Shown here in pieces: positions 50,491 to 64,000 of a stretch of DNA of 64,000 nt (its first letter is position 1; each line of letters begins with the position of its first letter). A program made the position numbers and the translations under genes. The stretch is from Tigriopus japonicus (lineage: Eukaryota; Arthropoda; Copepoda; Harpacticoida; Harpacticidae): assembly GCA_010645155.1 (NCBI GenBank), contig JAAGOF010000109.1:741158-805157 (forward strand). Reading direction: 5' to 3'. The notes beneath the pieces are model-generated. The model had not been told where the DNA came from. It was given only the letters and a program-made list of their open reading frames with translations, and ran no database searches.

Positions 50491-51095
50491 GATTCATCTC
50501 TGCGTGCTTCTGGCGCGTTTTGGTTCCCAATGCAATCGCCGAGCAAACCGAACTGAACGGAACGGAAGACGTTTCAGACGCAATTAGAACAGGGTCTATC
50601 TCTATCCCTCTGACACTCCACAATGGACAAGTTGAGCCAGAAAAAGAAGCCCTATTCCTTATTCATATTCATATCCAGCAGACGAGTACGAGAATGAAAT
50701 TGGTACTTGAATGAATTGGTTTTAAGGACTTTGAACCGGGGAGTTGAAAAAGGAAAAAAGCGGGAAATCCCTATTCTTTGGTCGAGATCAAAGTGAGTTA
50801 CGTACGAACGCTCAGGTGTTGCATGGGTTCGCTCCCATTTGTTAAGAGGCCGAAAGGCACATTCACTTTTATTGCTCCCATCATCACGGGGAGAACAAAT
50901 GTTGCGAACGAACCATTTCGCATCTCGAAGGAGTATTTCTCCCCTTGAAGAGAGGCCTGGGCAGGCAAAAAATAATATGAGACGAGTTTTGAAGAAGGGA
51001 ATTTTTATGACTCAAAACATGCCGGTTTAACGGCCCTGAAACAGAAGGATCCAAGGTCAGGCAAGTTTGGTTTCATAGCCGGGGGATCTCCTCCA

Positions 51096-51121
51096 ATGGA
51101 TGGATGGATGGATGGATGGAT
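51096..51121 (+). repeat. ATGG microsatellite
   Basis: Six uninterrupted ATGG/GGAT units. Confidence 0.8.
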
Positions 51122-52616
51122 CCCCTTCTTGGTCTGCTTCCTCCATTGCTTCGGGAAAGGCGTTTCCATGTTCGCCCATCAACTCGATTGATTCACATAT
51201 GGACGGTGTAATCAGTAATCTGTTCTAAAAGAGCACAACTTCACGCCCTAAGTTGAGTCGAGACATTTTTCAAACGCAATTAAAGTTGGCGGTCTAATCA
51301 ATATGTTGATTTAAGGAACTGTACGTCAACAGTTGTTGGTTAGTCTTGTTAAAGGGCATGAATTGTCTCGAATTGTCTCACAGCACTCCGTTATTCACAC
51401 CAAAAATAACATGTTCGAAAGGAACCGTACAATCTTCAGGACACACACGACGAGCACATGAAATCCGAACCTGAATACTTAGGATGCACCAGAAAACCAA
51501 GCGACCAACTTCCTGCTTGTTCACCGACAACATGAAATGCCGACGGTTGTGTTCTTCACAAGATCCACTTTGGTCATGCTTAGAGTGCAGAGGCATTTTT
51601 TTCCCCTTACAAAATGCCTTCGGGAATAAGCCAAGTGACCACATCTCTCAAGAGCCTAGAGTGATTTGCAACAAACCAAAACACCTTCTGGATAAATTCT
51701 CGAAAACCTGACTCATTCAAACCTAGTGCCAAATAAACCCGGATCCTTCTTACACTTGAAATCGATTTTACTGCTTAAATTGGGGGGATAGGGAAAACGA
51801 CAACGGTTCACACTCACTGCCGTTATTTTATCACCCTTATGAGCCATTTGAGAAACGGGAAAATTATTGGCTGTAGTATGTGACGATGTAGAACAAAAGA
51901 GATCTCAAATTAGCTGCCGAAACAGGGCAGAAAAGGCAATTAAAATTGAATTGGTTGTGTTCGTCAGACTCAATGAAGCATCTTTGTGAATCTGTCAAAT
52001 GGCTCAAACTCATGCTCAGGCTTTAGACGGGTTCTGGATAAGGCCATAAACCTTAAAAGCAACATGTCGGAATAGGCATGTTGCTTTAACATTTCCTATC
52101 CCTCAGAAGATGAGGTCCTGTCACTGTTAGTGACAACAAAGGCAAATGGAGTAGCACGTTCCGTTTAAATTTTTTGGGGACGCTGGCTGATCCTCATTCA
52201 AGTCGGTCTACAATGCATTTTTGATCAAGGTCATGGGTTCAGAGTGTTTCCAGGTTTTTGCCATCTCTTGGCAGCACCTTCACGGTGAATTAAAATGGAA
52301 CCACTATCACTACTACAACTACCTCCACCTCATCCTCCTGTTTTTTAAATCAGATTGTAGAGTGAGTGCGTTGTGAGGTGAGGAAGTGATGCAATCTTCG
52401 TATCCAATGGGGTGTATATTAGGTCAATTTGGCCCTGACGAGTGGGGGCTAAAAATCTGATTTTCTACCAGGACCTTTATAATGGCGTTTTGTGGTGATT
52501 TGACAGTGGTGGGTGTTCAAGGTTGCCAGCAGCTCTTTATCATAGAAGGCGTTGAGGACATTTTTGGCAAAGACGGCTGGCTATTAGTTGAACAGTACAT
52601 TCTTGGTTCTCGATTT

Positions 52617-52893
52617 TCAATCAATTCTTTGCCAGCGGCCAGGAAGACATTGATAGTACATATAGGAACCATCAAATTTTGTGTCCCAATTCTGACATTT
52701 TTGGTAGCAGTCAACCAACCCCCTTCTATCTTCCTTATTCAACCACTCGAGCCATCTGTAGGTTTTCTCAGAATCATAAAAGATGGGAGCCACTGAACCA
52801 TCATCGCTATCATCATCATCCACCATCCGAGCAATTTGCGGTCCCATTTCTGCTCGCGTACAAAATTGGTTTTCGTCGCACATCCTTCGATTC
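52617..52893 (-). CDS. Candidate last exon of a small secreted cysteine-containing protein
   Basis: Acceptor TTTGCACACAG precedes 52893 (phase 2). The open frame gives about 91 residues with five cysteines (MCDENQFC, then DCYQKC, then YYQCLPGRW) and an acidic Asp run, ending at TGA 52617-52619. An overlapping frame upstream (52739 to about 53020) also carries cysteines and aligned hydrophilic sequence, as if one base were missing near the run of T/A at about 52865. This may be a pseudogene, an assembly error or chance. The link to 57990-58065 is only by strand and protein type. Confidence 0.3.
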
Positions 52894-55560
52894 CTGTGTG
52901 CAAACATCTCAGACTACGAGATCCTTTTGGCTTTAACAAATCGCCACCATCAGCTCCAATGTTACAAGGATTGAATGAATTCGTATTTACATGTATGCTC
53001 AGGAATGTTGGAAATTTCCTATTGGATTAGATTTAACCCGCTGGAGGCGATTCCATTCAAATCCTCAATAACCTGATCCTTCAATAGATCGGGTTCCCTT
53101 GATCAGAAAATGATCACAAATTATGGGTTGAAATTGAGATTTATGATGAAAAAACTGTTCGCTGGCGCTTCTATTCCTGTTTTCCACTTCCAGGCCCTCA
53201 ATTCTTGAGCAGTCTTTTTTCTTGACAGCTATTACCAGATGCTGAAAGGTGCTTCCGTTTGATATTGAGTTCATATCCTCTTCGAGAATAACATGCCAGT
53301 TGATGTCAGAGGTGTTTTATCTATAAACGAAAATAGCCTAGACATACCTTGAGGTTTTAAGAATGAAGAAAAAAAGGCGTGTGACCTATGAACAAATCGC
53401 CCAAAGCGAGCCTCTCGACGAGAACAATGTGAGGATTTTATGCTTTCGTGGAATACCATTGTGAAGGGTTCTTTGGTCAAGGCCAAGTGGAGATTCAACA
53501 AAACTTCATGACAACTTTAGGCGACTTTCGATTCAATGAGCTCATGAAAGTTGGAGTCCGTACTCGAAGCACCATCTTATCTTGAATATAAATGTGGACT
53601 GAGCTCTACTTCAGGATAAGTGCGAACATGCCTTGCCAAATCGAGTCGTGCATTTCCCGATTGCAACACTAGGAAGTGTTATCCTAAGATCTGTCTTTTT
53701 ATGGCCGGATCGATTCTCTCTGGTATATTTTAGATATGGCGTATGTGGCCACCCTTCAATTAAGACGATTGTGGTTCAAATTATTGTCAGTAAGACTATC
53801 TGTTTCTTGGCAGAGGGATGAATTTCTGAAACTCCTCGTTGTCTCATTTCAATCGCTTCTTTGGTGGCAATCAATCATTTCTTGGCCTGATTTCACGGCG
53901 TTAATGAGCTCGAGCTTGGGCGTGACCTTTTCTTCCCTTTGAAAAACGGAAGCAATTTGAACTAAGTTTCGATATGACCTTCAGTAAAGATATATTAAAT
54001 TTGCATAAGTAAGCGCACGAGTGGTCAGGAGGTTCTAAATCTAAAGTTTGGCCTTGATCTTCAATGAATCCCGATAAAAAGTTTGAACTGGGAGCTGGGC
54101 TTCCAATTGTTTGTTCTTGGTCACTTTTAATTACTTCCAGCAAACTTTCGCCTACTAACTAACGGCTGCAATCGAGAGAAGTGTCAGAAAATTCAATAAT
54201 CGGTAGAATGAGAGAACTTTGTTCGTGACAAGAAGAGATAAGCATGAAAGCCCCCAAGGGAATTGGCAGCGCTGTCATTGGATTCATAACTCTGATTGAA
54301 TACCAATCAGCTTAAGACAGTCCCAGACTGAATTTGATGTGCAGATTGAAGGATTGACAATGGTTGAGGGTAATTCCTTGAAACAATTTGGATTCTTTTG
54401 GCAGATCCCCTACAGCTCCAACCAAAGCTAAATGCTAACAGTACCATTAAGTCGCCGACAGTACTTTGAGATGAAGGATGACTGAGAATCACAAGTCATG
54501 TTTTGCATGCCTGAACACTCATCGAGAGGACCGTCTTTGTTAGTTATCCAATAAGTGCCAAGAGTCATCATCTATTTCACATTATGTTAATTTTGGGCCG
54601 GTTTTTTCCACAACATGGAACAAATAACTGGCTTCAAATCGATCAAGCTTGAGGGGACTTCTTATCGAGCTCTGACTTTTGACAACTCAAAAGCAACATC
54701 GGAGCGACGTTCATCAAAAGAAGTATTGCGCAAGCGGGAGCTCACCAAAAACCATTATTATTTGAAGGTCCATCGGGACGTTATCTCGATCGATAAATAT
54801 TAAGGGAATGATTTCGAAATTCTACTGTCCCTCGAGTGTTGACGAACTTGAATGTTGACGTCAACCATTATATCACGGGTTTTCGGGGAATCGGTCAGTT
54901 GTCACTAGAGCCTTAGGGCTCCTCGGTCGAGAACCCTCCTCATCTAGATCAAGAGCGTAGTAACAATTTGGCCCGAATGACGTGACCGGCCAACCATGGC
55001 ACGCAATCTCCAGAAGGTCCTGTTTGCATATTCTGCCTGGTCAGTCTGGACAAGCAATCTGGACATTTTCGGCATTTTTCGCTTCAAACTCACCGCACCC
55101 TTGTAGCCTTAATTTCCAAAGTATCAGATGACATTGTGTACTACGAGATAGCTATAAATCTAGAGCTCGAGGGCTAACGACTTCATGGAGATCGTCCAGG
55201 CCCTCAATTGACCAAGCGTCAAGGTCTTATGGCAAAGAAAACTGGATCCATCATCACGTTGCTCGGTGATATTCAACCAACTTTTGGGAGATGTTTGTAT
55301 AGGAAAATTGGCTCTCGAAGGACCAAGTTTGTTTGACTGAAAGATGCTCAAATGAACAAGCGCTCTTTGTGAGTGTGTTTTGATGCGAGAAAACCTGATG
55401 ATAATCAACCCCTCTCAACCATGTTCAAACTGAGATGGACAGGACAGGAGTGAATGTCAATTTGTGAGGGAAGAGGGCGGCGAGATGGCTGCCATGCTTG
55501 GTTGGTTGGTTTACGTAAGAAAACTTGTATTTTCTCCTCAACAATCCTCCTCACTTTCAC

Positions 55561-55689
55561 CTGGCAGAGAATCTCATGCTTTGCTTGAGGTTGACGGGAA
55601 GCATCACAAAAGCATCCTTTTTCAAGATTATCTGTGGGCCCTCTGATGTCAATGCCTGAATCGATCTTTGGCTTTTCAGATCGACTCGT
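55561..55689 (-). CDS. Candidate internal exon, cysteine-containing, 43 codons
   Basis: It is flanked by a strong acceptor (GACTTTGTCTTTCACAG) and a donor CTGCCAG/GTGAAAG, and is open in one frame with phase 0 at both ends. The product has three cysteines in a hydrophilic setting: KGCFCDASRQP, then HEILCQ at the end. It could be the second or third exon of the gene starting at 58065. With the alternative acceptor at 55655 the signal exon joins in frame. No family was recognised. Confidence 0.35.
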
Positions 55690-56023
55690 CTGTGAAAGAC
55701 AAAGTCGTGATTGAGTGGATGTGAAATCCTCTTGATTGAGTCGTTCAGACACTCGCACAGCGATGGTTTCGATGGTTGTGTGTGTAAATGTATACATTCG
55801 ATAAAGCAGATCTGTTAAATTGAAATCACCTTGAGCTCTGTGCTAACAATGTGTTGTTGGGGTGATCTAAACCTTGGGCAGCGATACGATTTCGAGAAGA
55901 AGGTGGCCAGACAATGAGGATCTTTCGAGATGATCGTTGGTTGCAACAAGTTCTTGGCCTTGTTCTTTATTCGCCATTGATTCGCTTTAGATTGCTCGAA
56001 ATGAGGCATGACTTGTTCTCTGG

Positions 56024-56053
56024 CTCTCTCTCTCTCTCTCACACACACTCACA
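56024..56053 (+). repeat. CT then AC microsatellite
   Basis: A (CT)n run at 56024-56040 passes directly into an ACACAC-rich run. Confidence 0.8.
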
Positions 56054-57989
56054 CCATCATCACCTTTTGAGAGGGTGTGAGTAGTGAGTGAACAGACAGA
56101 AGGAGCTCATATTTCATGAAGGTTGTAGTTTGCAGGGAGGGGAGATAGAAGTTGACAATTGACACCCCAAACAGTCCATCGGTTAGATCCTATTTATTAT
56201 TGACTGGATGCTAGAGACATATAAATTCAAGGTTGGGCTTCTCCAAGGACTTGAAGGGCACAAACTGTGAAAATTTATTGTCTTAAAAAAATGTCCGCTA
56301 GTCTCAGCATATGTACTTTGCTTTTTTGTTTATCAGTTGACATTTCTGTCCATGATGTTGTACACAAGTTCTTACCGAACATTACTAGTAAATGTCAAAA
56401 TCTAGCACCCGCAATAATGATAAAAACATCATCAGTAGTAGAACTAAAATCTCTAAGTTTGTTGCACTAAAAACGAGCACGTGCTCGATTTACAAATGTA
56501 CAAATCTAGACCACAGCGAATCCAACCAATTCTCCTCCTCCAGTGCCAAACGAACTCATTAGCGGGAAATTCAAATCCACAGGACACGCTCTAATGCGCC
56601 TCTACTGAGTCAAAGAGATGCTTGAGTAATGTTTCGTTGAGATATTTTTTAGTTGGCATTTAAGTCTGATGTATTGTTTTCAATTTTCATGAATCCTGCC
56701 ATTGCCATCAGATCACGACAGGGAGACTCTTTTGTTAAAAGGGCGGCATCTCAAGTAGAGCTCCACCACGTTAAATATCCCGATTCATGCAAATCTGATT
56801 CCCTAATTCACCTTCGATGATAATGACTGACGTCTTGAGACAATTGCAGGGGTTTTGTTGGTTATTTTGGCAAGATCCTTACCGCCTCTCATTTTCAACT
56901 GGGGGTTATATGTTTGTATCTGTGTATATTTGAAGGATGTTCCAAAATCCCATACTTGGCAAATGAAGCACCACAAATATATCATTCGATCTATCACAGC
57001 ATTTTCTGGCGCAGTACGCAACAACAACATATGGCCTAAAACCTTGAAGAAGCATACAAAAAAACTGGGTTGAACCCGTTCCAGTATTTTTGTTATCGGA
57101 ATTCATTTCCTGAATGTTCAAGATTAAGCGACCAATAGATCACAGCATTGTTGGGAATGCTATGGCTCATAAAGTAGCAAGTGGTTACATATTCGTATTC
57201 ATACAAAATTTGCAGTTTACCCGGACACATTCTCGAGGGAAGAGTCTAATTACTTTATATCGTAAATTGTTCTGGAACGGTACAAAGGACCTTTTTGATT
57301 ATTACCTACCTGAAGGTAAAGTGTACTAGAGTAAAACATCTTCATTGTTGTTGATTACTTTTTTCCCGATGATGATTTTAATGACGGTTGCGATTAGCCC
57401 CAATTACTTTGAGGAGGGTTTTTTTTCACTCTTTAATTATCTCAAGCCCCCATCTTTCGACCATTCAACGCTACCAAAAGATTCAACGAAATGAAATGAA
57501 GGACTCCATTCTGTTTGTGGGTGTGCACCTCCCGGAAAAAAATACCTTGACCAATCTAGAGCAAACAAAGATTTTCGGAGCCCAAAATGGCTTCATATGG
57601 GAGCGGGGGCGATTTATTGATAAAAATGTCAGCCCTGAACTATGTTGCCGTTGGTTTTCTTAGTACGATTTGACGCGGAGGACTTTAAACTTGACATTGA
57701 CGAAACTTGGCGTTCCATTCGTCATCACACAAAACTCCAGGAATGAGTACGCTAGATATCTTTTCTTCCCAAAAAACGAACTTCTTTTCAAGTGGGTTGA
57801 CCTTTCTTCATACTTCAGCGGACATTGACGATTCCGTTGTTTCGAGTTGTTTCCCCTTCTCTCAAGGATCCAAAATGTGCCATTACCAATTTCAAGATAA
57901 CTCTACCAACACCAACAGATTCTTCGCCAAAATTGCAATGAAAACACAAATAAAGGGATGCTTGAATGGATGAATAGTGATTATCTTAC

Positions 57990-58065
57990 TTTGACTTGAT
58001 ACTCCTGAGGCCTGAATGGCAATTATCCCCACAAAGAAGACAATTGCAATCCACGACTGGGTCAT
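57990..58065 (-). CDS. Signal-peptide first exon of an unresolved secreted protein
   Basis: ATG at 58065 starts MTQSWIAIVFFVGIIAIQA followed by SGVSSQ, a textbook signal peptide with cleavage near QASG or VSSQ. The exon ends with A at 57990 before GTAAGAT, a strong donor, leaving phase 1 (25 codons + 1). Reading through gives a basic, chance-like tail. The following exon was not fixed: the strongest acceptor downstream (before 55689) is phase 0 and would run into a stop if joined directly, while an inner acceptor before 55655 (TTCAG/GC) would join in frame. Confidence 0.5.
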
Positions 58066-61000
58066 GGCTGCAGGTCGTTCTGAAACGACAATTCCGCGCT
58101 TCCTTATCAGCTTGTAATTAATTTGCATTGTTGTCGAATTTGAACTCCCACCAACACTTCACCAATCATGGAACACCCTTTTATTAACTCCTTCGATCAC
58201 TATTGATGCCCTGCAACACTAGCAATCAGTGAGAAGAGTATGGGTGAGGGGATGAACGGAAATTTGTCAACCCTCCGGGTCACATCACAACACACTTGTA
58301 TTTATTTGGTCTCTTCACAAATCCACCCTAGTAAGACACTAACCAGAAAATGAACTCCTCACCATCCAAGCGCGGAGTCGGCTTTGACAGCGAACAAAAA
58401 TGAATCCTCATGGAAAGAGGTCTTGAACTTGGATCCTGAATCCTGCGCCTGTCTAACCACGCTCAGGCCAGGATGGATTTTGTGCCTCAGGATTCAAAGA
58501 TCGAGGGTGCGTGGACGACGGCCCCTTCCGCTATCCGACCACGAAAATATTGCGCGCGCCAAAACAAAGTGAGTGAGTGACAAAAATGCAAGATGTGGTC
58601 ACTCTCAGAATCTCAGACCACTTCCACCTACTTCAGGTTTGCAGGACACCTGGTTTGTGGACTTTGGTTATGTTAAGTGGAAGAGCTCAAGAGGAAGACT
58701 TGGTACCAGGCTTGACCTAACTGGAAAGTGAGATTCACAAAACCAAAGAGACGTTCAGGGTTGATGATATAAAAGCCGGTTTTTTTCTATATGCCCTGTT
58801 GGTTTGTAGCACAAACGAGGGTAGCTTAGCTTTAGAGGTGCCCTGAGAAGCCTCGAGGTGTATACTTGAGGACGACCAGTCCTCATCCCTCAAATATTTT
58901 CCCGGTCCAGTTTTTGTAGACCTGCTCACTCACATTGATAACTGAAAATGTCCAAGAATAGAATCCGTCTTTGCAAAACTAGCTCGTGCAATAGCAAAAC
59001 TTTAACCCACATATCTCTAAAACACATTCCATTCAAGCAAATCAGAGCAGATTGAATCCGATCCGTAGACCATCCGTATTTAGCATGCCCAAACCTTGAA
59101 GGCATCTACCGTGACCTAGAAATGTCCAGTTGCTTAATTTGCATAGGCGGACCACATCGGCCCAGTTCGGAATCCTGCCCTCAAGAACTCCTTGCTGCTT
59201 TTGTTGGAAAATTCCATCGTCATTCATCAGGTCTGTTATGGATTTATTTCTATGATGCGCAAGGTTAACGACTGGCATCTTTATATACTCGATGACTGAG
59301 TAGACAAACAATCATGGATATCCTGAATTTCTCGTTTATTTTCAGGCTCAAATGGCAGGCATAGTCGACCAACGACATCGTCGAAATCACCGCCGCGACG
59401 CCAACGAGAACAAGGAAACCATTTCCAGTCTGGCCATGTCCTGTTGGTATGGATGACTGGATGGTTGGTTGGATAGATGGATGGATGAATGGTTGAAGGT
59501 GTGTGGGACGTTCTTCCCTCTCAAAGTGAACATTAACATGTGTCCAGATTATGTACGGAATGAGCCGGTTTGTCCAGTTCCTACGAAACGGATGTAAAGT
59601 GAATGTACAAACCAGAAAGAGGGTCAAAGGTGGACAGTTTTATTACACATTCTATTCATTCCAAAGCTCAGACGCTCAGACTAGCCAATCGGTTTGACCC
59701 CTTGGTCGATTGGACCATCATCGGCATCGTTGACTTCAAACGAGATGAATACCACAAATCTGGTCCGCTAAATGCTGCCAGGATGGATAGATTGTGGGAT
59801 GTTGCGTTGGCTTTGGTTAACCCCTACTGGTTGCCATCCCAATAAATCGTTGAGGAAATGAATTGAGCTTTTAGGCCAAAACCACATCAAGTTAGTCCAG
59901 TTGATTTTTCCTCATTGCCGCCTATTTGCCAAAGGCCAAGAAGGCCATCATCCATCCTGCTTAAGAAGTTTTCTATTCCCTTTTTGGAATGTGTCGAGGC
60001 CATCATGACGATGCGAGGTTTCTATTGCAGTTCAATGGCAGAAATCTCCCACTGAGGGATCTCGTTTGAGTGTTCATCTTTTGTCTTTCCAGAGGAAAAC
60101 GATCCGCTGACGAGTGTTTTTTTGTTCACGAGGAAAAGAAACTGGCTGTGGTAGTTGAAGGAGGTGCCAAGGCGTAAAATTGAATGCTTGACTTAAAGAG
60201 CATCATGGCCGCATCCCAACCTAGCCATTGAGATTACCCTGTTCAATGATCATGGTACAACTATGATACAGAAGGCAGAGTTTCAGAGCGTGTTTGACGC
60301 TTTTCTTCCGTCATTTTCTCCGCATCTCACTCAAAGAGGTTTGCATGACTGTTGTGAATCGACGGATTGTGTGATGGCATTCATCGAGACCTGCTGAGCT
60401 CAATTCGCTTCCTACTATATGTAGATCCATTTCATTTCACGATGTGTGATTCTGGAAGCTAAACAAGGACAGGATTTTGTATTGGTCTTGAACCTGTCAT
60501 ACAATATAGCCTTATTTTTTGCTGATTCCCAAATTGAAGCCAATGGAAAGGTACGTTTATGAACCAAAATTTAGCCATTTAACGTTGCCAAGAAAATTGA
60601 ACTGGCCGTTTTTAAAGTGGAGCCAATCGAGTGTGTTCGTAGATAGAGCTTCAGGGCAATCATTTGTACGCTTGATGATGCACTTCTATTATCTCGGCAC
60701 TGGTTTGGTCAGAAAAATCGTACTCTCTACCCGTTTTCGGGCACTTTTTGCGCCCTATCATTTACTCGGTAGATGCATTCATTGGGCTATAACGGGTTAC
60801 GTCATTCCCCGTTTGAGAAGCCTTCTTCAGATCAACTCTTGACCAAAGCAAGGATGTGAAATGGATCGTTCTACAGTCATCCAGTTTTTCAAGTTGCTTC
60901 AGATCTTATCAATCGAATCCCAATGCCTTGTTACCATTCGCAGCATTGACTCAATCTCTTGGAATGTTGGAATACAATTTGACAAAGGTTTCAGAGTTGA

Positions 61001-64000
61001 TTTTTGTCAATTCAAAGGACTGAGCAAACTTTTCAAAAGTCGAGATCGATTTCACTTCCGATCTCTGTTATTAATCGGACAAACAGGACATTTAAAGCGG
61101 TAGTTGAAACTTGGTTTCATTTCCCGTATTGGAAACTTTCATTCAAATGGTATCGAGATCGAGATACCGCAGAATGCCAAGTGAAAATGTAGACCAAAAC
61201 AACTGGCCACAAACACTTCCCGTAACATTAATAATTGCTCTTTTACCTTCACAGGTGCAATCAATCCATCTTATATAACTCAGAAATAGCAGGAAATTCC
61301 AGCCCCGCTTTGGAGGATTCACACAATGTGATAGTTGCCCTTTCCCAGAATTTATATCTGACATTTTACCGCTTCCATCATCCACTAAACAACAACACCC
61401 CGGACACAACATTCTCAATCCCCATTGCGAAGATCAAAGCCCGATGCGGCGAAAAGGATGGATGACTTGTTCTGAAGAACTCCTATTCACTCGATTTCGG
61501 GTCAGTTCAGTTCTTGAGAGTCTCGATCGAGATCAAGGAGCTCGCTCCATCCAAATCTCGAAAGTGCAAGGTCAGCCATCGAACCCGGCAACATGAGTCA
61601 TGATGACAACGATCTTGATTACCTGTGAGCCAACGGCAAACTGGCGTGTTTGGGCCGACAGTAATGCACCGATTGTGTCAAATCACTATTGGCTCATTTG
61701 CCCCGGAGTTGATGGAATGAATAATTTGAGATAACAATCAAACTCAATTTATGGCTTCACCTCTGTTGTCATTGGCAAATTAGATTCGAGCCTTACTAAG
61801 TAGTCGTCGCTTCATTTGGTCTTTGTTGAACGTCACCAATTGTGGCCTGCAGCTTCCAAAAATGGCCTCTATATTAAGGGATGGAGGAATCATGAGAACA
61901 TTAGAACACTCATGGATTCCATGAATCACTCCCATTCTGAACAATCCAAGTCGATCGATCCACGGGAAACCCCGAATCCAGTAATCCAGTTCAATCCCGG
62001 AATCTCATCGTCGAAATTGAGAATCGTGTTGTTGAGATGGTTAAGTTATATCAAAGACATACGTAGATCAGTCAAAACCAAGGTGTTTGTGTTCCCAAAA
62101 ATCAGCTGTGAGGCATTTGGTAATCATGAGATTCATGACTGTCTTGGGATTTACGAGCCACTTTTCCTACTACAGTACGCGCTCGACACTCACGTTGTTG
62201 GCCTTCATGAATCTGGCAATTTCAAACATGATAAATCATCCCGGTTTGACTAACCGTGTGCAATGAATGCTTTTGTAATTCGTAATTGAAGAGCTACACT
62301 TCTCAACCGCTTGTTTGTCATTGTTGAAGTTGTCTGATGTCAAAGACGAAGCTTTTTTCTTTTGTTAAAGGGCGTAGTTAATTACTTTCCGTAATCGACG
62401 CAATTTCGTGCGTCGAATTGCGTCGAATTGGACACCAAATAACTTTCAGAAACTAACTTGTAAACGATTTTTTTGCCCGGATAACTGTCCTAGATTTTCC
62501 AGGGATTTGGATCCTTTTTCCGATAAATATCTTTATCGAAAATTTGTTCTAGTTTTTTGCTGAACGACTGAGGATTTGGCATGGTTTTGGGGGATGTTGG
62601 AGTGTTGCAGGATTTGACTTTGAAGCCCACAATTTTCTTGACCTGAAACTTTTTGATCTAGGATTCATTAGATTATTTGGCCACAAATCCAATTACTTGA
62701 GAAAGGACAAACAAGTGGGCTTCTTCAGACTTTTGAAGTCTGAACATGAATGGCCATAAAAAAATGAGCGCAGCTTCCTAATGGGCAACCCAAAAACTCA
62801 TTCATAATTTAATAGGTCAATGGGCCAGTTCTAACAAGGACTTGAACCTTGTTAGTGCTGCAAATAAGATGATTTGCGGGTCAGATCCCCTTGTTTGGTA
62901 TTCTGTTCTGCCATGAAATGGAGGAAGGAGTTGATGATTCGAATTGGTTTTCACTGTTTCCACCATGGGTTGGCTACTTTATCCTTCTATATACTCATGG
63001 ATGGCATGAAAATGCACTCCGACATGACTTGCAATATTTTCTTGTGTCTTGAAAATCCTTCAGGATATCCTAAGAATTGGTCGAGATCCCACTCAATGTT
63101 CGTTGGTTTCACATGACAAGGTTAAAAGCAAAGAGGTGAACTTAGATCCAAGTTCCTTCATTCTTTAACATTTGTAGCATGCCATATTCGTGGATTGACT
63201 TTGCATTAGCTGATTAAGCGACAGTATCAAAACAAAGAGAAAAGCTGTTCAAGCGGCTTGCAAGAATTAAGGGTTCGAGTTTTCAGCTCTTGAAAACAAT
63301 AAATGGAGCGTCCGAAATATTTCGTTTTGAAAGCCAACTATTTAAACACCAGTTAAACAAATACCATCAAAATATATAAGAAAGTATTTCAATCACACCC
63401 AAATATTCAAAAAAATATGTAAACTTGTCAGAACTTTTTGGAAAATTCTTTGGTGTTTTAAAAAGCGTTAAAGTTGGAAAAAGAATTTTAGCTATGACGT
63501 TAACATCGGATAAACAAAGGATTCTATGAAAAACTAACACCAAGAAATGAAAGTAAGTTTTTCTTGAGCGTTCTAGTATGTTTATGATTTTTTTTATAAA
63601 TATCTTGCTTTCCAATATTTGATAAAGTCATCAATAGGGCTGAATATTTTAGGTTAACTTTTTGGGCAAATTATGACATAATTAGGTTGCCAAAAATTAC
63701 GTTTTAGTTTTTTTTTAGGTTGTATAGATAACACCTTTTCAGAGGCTATTCAGACCAAATATAGCCTTTTATTAATTGCTCTACAGCAGTTTACTTTTTG
63801 CAAGAGTAAAAGCAGTGGAGCAGAGACAGAGGCAGTGAAAATTTAATTTGGCATTGGTGGGAAAGTGGTAGAAATGGCAGTATAGAAAATTTTGTGGTAG
63901 AGAAATTTCTGAAGTGGCAGAATATGGCAAAAAGTGGAAGGGCAGGCAAAAAAATCGACCAAAAAACGATATCGAAAATTGTCGACCAAGAAAAGGAGAT
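58066..64000. other. Non-coding stretch at the right end
   Basis: No supported gene. An ATGG-rich patch lies at about 59450-59490, palindromes at 62.4-62.5 kb, and GTGG(C/T)AGA-rich sequence at 63800-63960. The longest frame (61816-62253, +) has no domain or splice support. Confidence 0.45.
62395..62426. repeat. 11-base inverted repeat with tandem GTCGAATTGC units
   Basis: TCGACGCAATT (62395-62405) and AATTGCGTCGA (62416-62426) are exact reverse complements. The right side also repeats GCGTCGAATT. A CGATAAA/TTTATCG hairpin follows about 100 bases on (near 62520-62540), a combination often seen in short DNA transposons. Confidence 0.35.

Larger units (their letters stand above)
39608..52616. 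other. Non-coding stretch with repeats
   Basis: It holds the 5' flank of the exon at 39607, the MITE/foldback cluster (42.9-43.5 kb), the hAT-like MITE (46.3 kb) and microsatellites. Open frames do not exceed about 165 codons and lack recognisable domains or paired splice sites. Confidence 0.45.

Overview
The window is animal nuclear DNA, and most likely arthropod. Genes are split by GT-AG introns, the two genes that can be resolved encode secreted or membrane extracellular proteins, and the rest is moderately AT-rich, low-density non-coding DNA with decayed non-autonomous DNA transposons and microsatellites. A crustacean such as a copepod would fit, but nothing here proves the taxon. There are no bacterial operons, CRISPR arrays, rRNA genes or convincing tRNA genes.

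Layout. 1-3639: gene-poor, with a hAT-like MITE fragment and a diverged repeat present twice. 3640-5538 (+): a seven-exon gene for a secreted protein of about 355 residues, made of a signal peptide and five hevein-like (chitin-binding type 1) cysteine modules. All six introns join in phase and a polyadenylation signal follows. 6909-16545 (-): seven consecutive exons of a large mucin-like, single-pass membrane protein. It has Q-, Thr/Ser- and acid-rich tracts, at least four copies of a motif ending FLPPG(F/Y), a SEA module with an intact GSVLV cleavage motif, one transmembrane helix and a basic cytoplasmic tail with a PPPY motif. Its missing N-terminus is most plausibly the signal-peptide exon at 39244-39607 (-), whose phase-1 donor matches the phase-1 acceptor at 16545. 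That implies a first intron of about 22.7 kb and a protein of about 1847 residues. 39608-52616: mainly non-coding, with a cluster of MITE and foldback elements at 42.9-43.5 kb and a hAT-like MITE at 46.3-46.6 kb. 52617-58065 (-): scattered exon candidates for a small secreted cysteine-containing protein; the full chain could not be resolved. 58066-64000: no supported gene, with short palindromes and repeats towards the end.

The two well-resolved genes lie next to each other and converge (hevein-like + / SEA-mucin -). Both products are extracellular: one probably binds chitin or another glycan, the other is a membrane-tethered mucin-like protein. A shared role in cuticle or apical matrix is an attractive inference, but the sequence does not show it.
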